Positions 57,959 to 64,000 of a stretch of 64,000 nucleotides of DNA are shown one piece after another (positions within the stretch are counted from its first letter, which is position 1; the number at the start of each line of letters is the position of its first letter). The notes below the pieces were generated by a model that saw only the letters and a list, made by a program, of their open reading frames with translations, ran no database searches and was not told the DNA's origin. Source of the DNA: Endozoicomonas sp. 8E (GTDB taxonomy: Bacteria > Pseudomonadota > Gammaproteobacteria > Pseudomonadales > Endozoicomonadaceae); assembly GCF_032883915.1 (NCBI RefSeq), contig NZ_CP120717.1, forward strand, positions 4,471,697 to 4,535,696. Direction: 5' to 3'. Made by a program: the position numbers and the translations under genes.

Positions 57959-58370
57959 TGTTCTGGCTACCGTTTAAGACACCCTGAAATAACAGCAGGT
58001 AGAACGGAACAACTGTATCAGCCGTTCGGTATCAATGTTCTGGTCATTTTAAGGATCAATAAGTCATATATCACCAGCTGACTGATGACTTAACTATTGA
58101 TTAGCCATACATGCTATGAAAATTAGCCTGTACGACTGTTTATTACGGGCCAAGAAGCCAGGATTGGTCCCAGTGATGCAGAGGTTGATATTGGAGAACT
58201 GCTTACCCGGCTTCAGGTCTACCTGTGCGATATGTTTTGTTGGTTACCATTGGCAAGGAAAGGACAAAGACATATCAAAACGATGAACTTTTAAAAAGTT
58301 CTGTAGTCCGATAATATCGCCAACTATTATAAAAACAGCCCCTATTCCAGCACCTGACGGGACTACAAAA
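57959..58370. other. Intergenic with mksE fossil, upstream of mksF
   Basis: Contains the mksE fragment at 58151-58234, given separately, and the presumed promoter of the intact operon. No gene seen. Confidence 0.5.
58151..58234 (+). pseudogene. Decayed internal fragment of mksE
   Basis: 84 bases matching 60306-60389 of the intact mksE with about ten differences: CAAGAAGCCAGGATTGGTCC here, CAAGAAGCCGGGATTGGTGC there; shared CTTCAGGTCTACCTG. No start or stop, so untranslated remnant. Confidence 0.85.
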
Positions 58371-59867
58371 ATGCTCTCCCCCGATAGTAAACTCAGCAAC
58401 GACCTAGTGCTGGCCCGCAACCAAAATCCAGCCTGGCAACTGCTGGCATCCCGGCGTGGCCCCTTGATGATCAGTTGCCTTAAGACTCTGTTCGAGCAGG
58501 AACGGGAGGCAGTTTCAGAAGAAGAAGCCCTCCACGTTCTGGCCGAAATTCTCAGTCAGTTTGTCAATCACGATGAGTTCGATATCGATACCGAAGACTT
58601 TCTGTTATTGGCCAAAAAGGAGATGAGAGAGTGGCGTCGACGCAAGCTGATCGTAGAACGGGAAGGTCAGCTGTTTGCTACGGATGCCCTGCAACAGGCC
58701 ATGGAGTTTATTGACGGCATGGATAATCGCATTATGACGTCTACTGCTTCCCGCCTGGCCACTGTCCAACGGGAGATCGATACTCTTGAAGCCAAGCTGA
58801 ACCCCGATCAGAAAAGCCGGGCAAATGCACTGAAACGACAGATCGAGGCACTTCAACAGGAGCTGGAACGGGTTAATCGTGGTGAATTTAAAGTGCTTGA
58901 CGGGCCATCTGCAGTGGAAAATATACGGGAAGTTTATAACCTGGCCATGACACTGAAGTCGGACTTTCGCAGAGTTGAAGATTCCTATCGTGAGGCGGAC
59001 CGACACCTCCGCCAATCCATTATCAGTGAACAGCACCACCGGGGAGAGATCGTCGACCGCCTGCTCGATAGCCACGACCATCTCCTGAACACACCCGAAG
59101 GTCAGGTTTTCCACGGCTTTTATCAGCAGCTGAGCCACTCGGTTGAGCTGGAGAATATGAAGCATCAATTACGGAGTATTCTTGGCAGTGCCCCCTGCCG
59201 CAAGGCCCTGACACAACAGCAGTCCGCCGAACTGCGCTGGCTCACCTCCAGCCTGGTCCGGGAGTCCGAATATGTGATTCGTGCCAGGGCCCGCAGCGAA
59301 CGCGATGTGAAAGGTTTTCTGAAATCCGGGCTGGCAGCCGAGCACCACCGTGTGGGCCAACTGCTGAATGACATTATGGAAAGCGCATTGAATCTGGATT
59401 GGCAGAGCCAGAAACTACGACGCGCCCCCGCGCCATTCAAGCCGCTGGCAATCCCCTTATCCGGACTGCCTCTGATTGAACGACTGACGTTCAAATCCCT
59501 TGAGCAGCTGGAGTCCCGGGAGCTAATGCTCACTCAAGGTGCCGTCGATCTGAATGAGCTGGACGATGATTTCTGGGACGCCTTTGATGGTCTGGACAGA
59601 GAAGCACTTCTGGAAGAGACCATTGCCCTGTTAAAGCGCCGGGGCACACCCATGACCATCGCCGAGCTGGCAGAACACCTGCCCCCGACCCACGACCTGG
59701 AAACCCTGGCACTCTGGTTAAGCATGGCCAGGGAAGCGGAACTGATTGTCGATCAGGATGAGGAGCAACTGGATATTCAGGACCGCGATGGACACTGGCT
59801 CCGATTCTATCTGCCAAAAGCTAATCTGGAAGGGGAAACCCTGTCCGCCATTAATTGGGAACTGTAA
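58371..59867 (+). CDS. mksF: Kleisin-like condensin subunit MksF / Wadjet JetA (DUF3375)
   Basis: 498 residues. Kleisin that bridges the SMC-like ATPase in MksBEF/Wadjet complexes. DUF3375 features: N-terminal helical domain (NPAWQLLASRRGPLMISCLK), then a winged segment with REWRRRKLIVEREGQLFAT and long coiled-coil helices (KRQIEALQQELERVN). C-terminal half has a second winged-helix-like part (MTIAELAEHLPPTHDLETLA). Order F-E-B matches jetA-jetB-jetC. Four bases separate its stop from mksE. Confidence 0.87.
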   Translation: MLSPDSKLSNDLVLARNQNPAWQLLASRRGPLMISCLKTLFEQEREAVSEEEALHVLAEILSQFVNHDEFDIDTEDFLLLAKKEMREWRRRKLIVEREGQLFATDALQQAMEFIDGMDNRIMTSTASRLATVQREIDTLEAKLNPDQKSRANALKRQIEALQQELERVNRGEFKVLDGPSAVENIREVYNLAMTLKSDFRRVEDSYREADRHLRQSIISEQHHRGEIVDRLLDSHDHLLNTPEGQVFHGFYQQLSHSVELENMKHQLRSILGSAPCRKALTQQQSAELRWLTSSLVRESEYVIRARARSERDVKGFLKSGLAAEHHRVGQLLNDIMESALNLDWQSQKLRRAPAPFKPLAIPLSGLPLIERLTFKSLEQLESRELMLTQGAVDLNELDDDFWDAFDGLDREALLEETIALLKRRGTPMTIAELAEHLPPTHDLETLALWLSMAREAELIVDQDEEQLDIQDRDGHWLRFYLPKANLEGETLSAINWEL

Positions 59868-59871
59868 AACT

Positions 59872-60618
59872 ATGAGCGATTTTTTTGACCAACTGATTGC
59901 TTCCGGGACGCAGAAGCAGCCGCCCCCGGCAGATGTTCCAGAGGACCAATCCAACAGCCAGCAGCATGAAAACCCCACCACAATAACGGCTAAAAACATA
60001 AAGAAGGCTGTACAGGAGCTGATGAAATTCGGTTATCTTGAAGCCAGCCGTCGACCCAATCTCTATCAACAGTCCGTTGTCTCCCGGGAGCAGATCAATC
60101 AAATTCTGGAACCTCTGGATCTGAAACTCACCATTGATGATATCCGTGGCCTCGCATTTCTGGTGGTAAGCGACCTCTGGCAGAACCAGGAAGAGGACGG
60201 GACAGACGGTGATGAATGGACACATCCACTGGTCAGGCGACAACGGATAACTATGGAACAATCTCTCCTGATCGCCATACTTCGGCAGCAGTATATCTCC
60301 CATGAACAAGAAGCCGGGATTGGTGCCAGTGATGCACGGGTTGATATTGAAGAACTGCTTTCCCAGCTTCAGGTCTACCTGGGTGATATGGGGAGCGACT
60401 CCCGTGAACGCAAGCGGCTGGATAATCTGCTGGACAAACTCTCAAGCCACGGACTGGTTTCAGTAGACGACAAACAGCAAACAGTAACCATCCGACCCAT
60501 CATCACACATCTGGCGAATCCTGAGAGCCTGCAAACCTTGTTGAACCACTTCAAACAATTACACAGTCTGTCTGATGACGTTTCCACAACCATTGTCCGT
60601 GATGAGGCAGAGCAGTAA
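59872..60618 (+). CDS. mksE: Condensin accessory subunit MksE / Wadjet JetB (DUF4194)
   Basis: 248 residues from the ATG at 59872; the frame extends upstream within mksF but that part is a shadow. DUF4194-type protein: acidic Gln-rich N-terminus, then the winged-helix core (AVQELMKFGYLEASRRPNLY, LLIAILRQQYISHEQEAG, DIEELLSQLQVYLG). MksE dimers bind the kleisin and regulate ATPase activity. Coupled to mksF (4-base gap) and mksB (3-base gap). Confidence 0.87.
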   Translation: MSDFFDQLIASGTQKQPPPADVPEDQSNSQQHENPTTITAKNIKKAVQELMKFGYLEASRRPNLYQQSVVSREQINQILEPLDLKLTIDDIRGLAFLVVSDLWQNQEEDGTDGDEWTHPLVRRQRITMEQSLLIAILRQQYISHEQEAGIGASDARVDIEELLSQLQVYLGDMGSDSRERKRLDNLLDKLSSHGLVSVDDKQQTVTIRPIITHLANPESLQTLLNHFKQLHSLSDDVSTTIVRDEAEQ

Positions 60619-60621
60619 GCC

Positions 60622-63600
60622 ATGAGTGACCATAACAATTCACAACACGACGACGCTCTACCACCGAAAAACAAGAATGGCCCGACAAAAAGCATTGATC
60701 TTTTTCAAGCAACAGAGCAACCGGACACCGCTTTTGTTCTGAAAGAGCTGAGCCTCTACAACTGGGGACCGTTCCATGGTCCCAACCAGGCTACGTTTGA
60801 CCTGAATGGTACCGCTATTATTGGCCCAACAGGCAGTGGTAAAACCACACTGGTTGATGCCCTGATGACCTTGATCGTTGCTCAACCCAAATACAATCTG
60901 GCCTCCACTGGAGGGCATGAAAGCGACCGGGATCTGATCTCCTACGTTCGCGGGGTGACAGGTGCCGGTAACAACTCTGGCGATGATAACCATATCGCCC
61001 GCACCGGTAGGACCATCACCGGGTTGGCAGCTCGTTTTGAACACCGCGATCAGGTGGTGCATATTGGCGGTCTGTTCTGGATTGATGTGCCAGGCAATGC
61101 TTCCACAGACCTGAAAAGACTCTGGCTATTTACCCAACGCGACGATCAAACTCTGGAGGAGTGGCTGACCCGACTGCACGAAGGCGGTAAACGCGCACTG
61201 AGGCAGTTTGAGCGCAATACGCCCGATCTAAAACTGTTTGACAGCAAAAGAGCTTACCTGGATAAGATTCAGCGTTTTTTTGAAGTGGGCAAAAATGCCT
61301 TTCCCCTGCTGAACCGCGCAGCAGGTCTGAAACAACTGAACAGCGTTGACGAGATATTCCGGGAGCTGGTACTCGAAGACCGTTCAATGTTTGTGCGGGC
61401 TGGTGAAGTGGCTACGGAATTTGACGATCTTGCCATCATCCATGAAGAGCTGAACACTGCCCGCCGTCAACAGAGTTCACTCCAGCCCCTGCTGAGCCTC
61501 AATAAAGACTATCAGAAACAGACACTTAAGCTATCCGAGCAGCAGGAACTGTCGGGCATCATTCCTATCTGGTTTGCCATGGCAGGCCACCAACTCTGGG
61601 AAGCCAGGATTGAGGCCTTGGATGCGTCAATAGCCGATGTCCAAAACAACATTGAAACGGGTCAGAAGCAACATACCCAGCTTCAGGATCAGGCAGACCG
61701 GTTAAATGAAGTGTATCTGAAGGCGGGAGGGGCCAGTATTGAGTCTTTAGGCCGTGAAATTGAACAGCAGGAAAGACTGACCGCCGACTGTCGTCAACGA
61801 GCCAAAAATTACCAGACACTGGCCCGCAATCTCAACCTTGATGACACCCTGTCGGCAAAAGCACTCACTGCCAACCAACAGCAGATAGACCAGCAGCAGC
61901 AAGCGTTGCAGCTACAGTCAGAACAACGGGAAAACGAAGTAAAAGAACTGGGATTTGAGCTGGTATCCAGAGAAAAGCAGCTGACAGAAGCCGGCAAGGA
62001 ATACGACAGCGTTAAAGCCAGACCCGGCTCCAATATCAAGGGATCACTGCAGAGTTTCCGTAGCGATCTGGCTGAAGCACTGCAGCTACAAGAGGAATCT
62101 CTGCCGTTTGTGGCAGAGCTGGTGGAAGTCAAGGCTGAAGAAAAAGCGTGGCGCGGAGCGATTGAACGTGCCATTGGCAGCCATCGTGAGCGGATCCTGG
62201 TCCCTTCAGAGCATATGAAGGCGGCACTTCGCTGGATCAACAGTCGTCATAACCGAGTCCATGTTCGACTCCAGGATGCCAGGAAACCGGATACACAACC
62301 CCGGTTTTATGACGATGGTTTTACCCGCAAACTCAACTTTAAAGACCATTCTCACCGGGAAGCACTGAAAATGCTTCTGGCCAGTATTGATCGCCATTGT
62401 GTCGACTCACCGGACCAGTTAAAAATAACCCCCCACGCCATGACCCAACAGGGCTTGATGTCCGGCTCCGGCGGTCGCTATGAAAAGCAGGATCAACGCT
62501 CCCTCCGTGAGAACTGGATGACCGGCTTTGACAACCGCGACCGTCTCGCCAGTCTGGAGACAGAAATTCAGACACTGCGGCAGGAAGAAAAGCTCTTCAA
62601 TCAGAAATATACAAAAGCCGAGGGGCAGAAACAGGCAATACAACAAAAGCTGGACTTATTAAGCAGGCTATCAGAGATTAGCTTTGAAGAGATCAACCTG
62701 CCGGAGTACGAACAGCAACTGAGCCACCTTAAGCAACAGCTGGCCACCCTTTTAGCACCCGATTCCGATGCCGCCAAAGCCAAGGTGGAGCTGGATCAGG
62801 TCAGAGCGGCAATGACGGAAGTACAGGCACAAATAAGTGCGAAAAGGCAACAACTGGGCGCGCTGGACAATCAACTGAACGCTGCCGAGCAGAAAAAGAA
62901 CAAAGCATTTTCGGCCATTGGTCCTGGCCTGACCAATGAGCAAATGGAGCTGGCAACAGGACGACTGCCTGATCTCTCTGCAGTTAACCCTGACGACCTG
63001 CCCGACCAGGAAAAAGACTCCCAGAACAAGTCAACGACCCGTATTAAGGAACTGCAGGAGACAATAAAGACCACCGAAGGAAAACTGATCCGGCAGATGA
63101 ACGAGGCCCAGAAACAGGATACCGGCGCCCTCAGTGAAGCGGGCACCGAGCTAATGGATATGCCTCAATACCTCGAACGACTGAAAGTTCTGACCGAAGA
63201 AGCCTTACCGGAAAAACAGAAGCGTTTTAAAAACTACCTTAACCAATCCTCTGATCAGGGTGTCACGCAGCTGCTGAATACTATTGATAACGAAGTCAGC
63301 CAGGTGGAAGAGCGCATTGAAGACCTGAACCGTACCCTGCAACGGGTGGATTTCAAGCCCGGGCAATATCTTCAGTTAAAACCCCAGCGCGTTGTCCATG
63401 AGAGTCTGCGTACTCTGGAGTCGGCCCGTCGCCATCTGCGGGCAGCCTCCCTGAAAGACGACGATGGTGAAAGCCATTACCAGGCCCTGGTGAATATGGT
63501 GAGTTTACTGCGGGAGGCCAGTGACAATCGCAGAACTCTGGGGGCTCGGGCACTGCTTGATCCCCGCTATCGACTGCAGTTCACGGTAGAAGTTTGCGAC

Positions 63601-64000
63601 CGTACGGATCACACCATTATTGAACGGCTTAAAGGGTCCCAGAGTGGCAGTGGCGGTGAAAAAGAAATCCTGGCCAGCTACATTCTGACCGCTTCCCTGA
63701 GCTATGCACTCTGTCCTGCGGGTGCAGCCCGCCCATTGTTTGGGACAATTGTCCTTGATGAGGCCTTCTCCAAAAGCTCCCAGGCAGTGGCGGGCAGAAT
63801 AATCTCTGCCCTCAATGAGTTTGGTCTTCACCCACTGTTTGTCACGCCAAATAAAGAGATTCGCCTGCTACGGGCACATACCCGGTCAGCCATTCTGGTG
63901 CACCGTAAAGGGATGAAAGCCACGCTGACGCCCATGCGTTGGGAAACCCTTGCCCAACACGCTGCCGAAAAGAGCCTGACCGCAACCCAATCACCTGTTG
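60622..64000 (+). CDS. mksB: SMC-like ATPase MksB / Wadjet JetC (end beyond window)
   Basis: 1126 residues seen, open to the right edge. Walker A GPTGSGKTT at about 68-76, then long coiled coil from about residue 280 to 960 with a hinge-like central part, the ABC signature SGSGGEKE, and Walker B TIVLDEAFSKSSQ near the end. This is a complete SMC-type head pair. It powers DNA loop extrusion; in Wadjet the loop signal activates JetD to cut small circular DNA. ATG at 60622, three bases past the mksE stop. A jetD/mksG gene would lie to the right if present. Confidence 0.9.
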   Translation, partial: MSDHNNSQHDDALPPKNKNGPTKSIDLFQATEQPDTAFVLKELSLYNWGPFHGPNQATFDLNGTAIIGPTGSGKTTLVDALMTLIVAQPKYNLASTGGHESDRDLISYVRGVTGAGNNSGDDNHIARTGRTITGLAARFEHRDQVVHIGGLFWIDVPGNASTDLKRLWLFTQRDDQTLEEWLTRLHEGGKRALRQFERNTPDLKLFDSKRAYLDKIQRFFEVGKNAFPLLNRAAGLKQLNSVDEIFRELVLEDRSMFVRAGEVATEFDDLAIIHEELNTARRQQSSLQPLLSLNKDYQKQTLKLSEQQELSGIIPIWFAMAGHQLWEARIEALDASIADVQNNIETGQKQHTQLQDQADRLNEVYLKAGGASIESLGREIEQQERLTADCRQRAKNYQTLARNLNLDDTLSAKALTANQQQIDQQQQALQLQSEQRENEVKELGFELVSREKQLTEAGKEYDSVKARPGSNIKGSLQSFRSDLAEALQLQEESLPFVAELVEVKAEEKAWRGAIERAIGSHRERILVPSEHMKAALRWINSRHNRVHVRLQDARKPDTQPRFYDDGFTRKLNFKDHSHREALKMLLASIDRHCVDSPDQLKITPHAMTQQGLMSGSGGRYEKQDQRSLRENWMTGFDNRDRLASLETEIQTLRQEEKLFNQKYTKAEGQKQAIQQKLDLLSRLSEISFEEINLPEYEQQLSHLKQQLATLLAPDSDAAKAKVELDQVRAAMTEVQAQISAKRQQLGALDNQLNAAEQKKNKAFSAIGPGLTNEQMELATGRLPDLSAVNPDDLPDQEKDSQNKSTTRIKELQETIKTTEGKLIRQMNEAQKQDTGALSEAGTELMDMPQYLERLKVLTEEALPEKQKRFKNYLNQSSDQGVTQLLNTIDNEVSQVEERIEDLNRTLQRVDFKPGQYLQLKPQRVVHESLRTLESARRHLRAASLKDDDGESHYQALVNMVSLLREASDNRRTLGARALLDPRYRLQFTVEVCDRTDHTIIERLKGSQSGSGGEKEILASYILTASLSYALCPAGAARPLFGTIVLDEAFSKSSQAVAGRIISALNEFGLHPLFVTPNKEIRLLRAHTRSAILVHRKGMKATLTPMRWETLAQHAAEKSLTATQSPV

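Overview
The window looks like a chromosomal segment of a marine gammaproteobacterium. Gene content and order (isc operon, queA-tgt-yajC-secDF, fimV-truA-trpFBA-accD-folC) fit Oceanospirillales/Pseudomonadales. The eukaryote-like accessory genes (a secreted serpin, a secreted protein with two C2H2-like finger modules) suggest a host-associated lineage such as Endozoicomonas. That genus assignment is inference from style and synteny, not from a database match.

Layout. (1) 1-7.9 kb, all minus strand: the end of a surface-polysaccharide cluster. It makes GDP-mannose and GDP-L-fucose (manB, gmd, fcl, gmm, manC) and the CDP-glucose branch (rfbF, rfbG, the latter cut by the window edge). (2) 6.1-9.3 kb: one intact ISAs1-type insertion sequence with a duplicated end and several solitary IS termini. 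(3) 9.7-28.9 kb: a conserved housekeeping block read leftward, usg-fimV-truA-trpF-trpB-trpA-accD-folC, with accessory insertions: two secreted-protein genes between trpF and truA, a divergent zinc-finger-like secreted protein between truA and fimV, and a 3.8 kb nest of two group II introns just after the fimV terminator. Two PaaI-type thioesterases lie upstream of usg. (4) 28.9-29.65 kb: a non-coding repeat cluster. (5) 29.7-46.1 kb: iscR-iscS-iscU-iscA-hscB-hscA-fdx-iscX-[serpin, opposite strand]-ndk-rlmN-pilF-rodZ-hisS-yfgM-bamB-der, in the usual order but without ispG between rodZ and hisS. A clear type 1 IscR operator lies upstream of iscR. (6) 46.3-55.8 kb: cysE, trmJ, suhB, an isochorismatase-like hydrolase, secF, secD, yajC, tgt, queA. 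(7) 56.0-64.0 kb: tRNA-Leu(CAA), then accessory DNA: two hypothetical genes, two decayed fragments of a condensin-like operon, and an intact MksF-MksE-MksB (Wadjet JetA-JetB-JetC) operon running off the right edge.

The most unusual structure is the intron nest. The outer intron has group IIC marks: it starts with GTGTGCC directly behind the fimV terminator, has a CGC-triad domain V and a class C type reverse transcriptase. Its domain VI hairpin is split by a second group II intron (AGC-triad domain V, GAAA tetraloop). Removing the inner intron on paper restores a well-paired domain VI with a bulged adenosine 8 nt from the 3' end. This is a bacterial twintron. Both reverse transcriptase genes carry one frameshift each.

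Functional links: the isc genes build Fe-S clusters, which IscR senses and RlmN uses. YajC-SecDF and YfgM/BamB serve protein export and outer-membrane assembly. FimV and PilF serve type IV pili. The Mks/Wadjet genes are condensin-like DNA loop-extrusion factors; relatives silence or cleave plasmids when a JetD/MksG nuclease is present, and that gene is not visible before the window ends.
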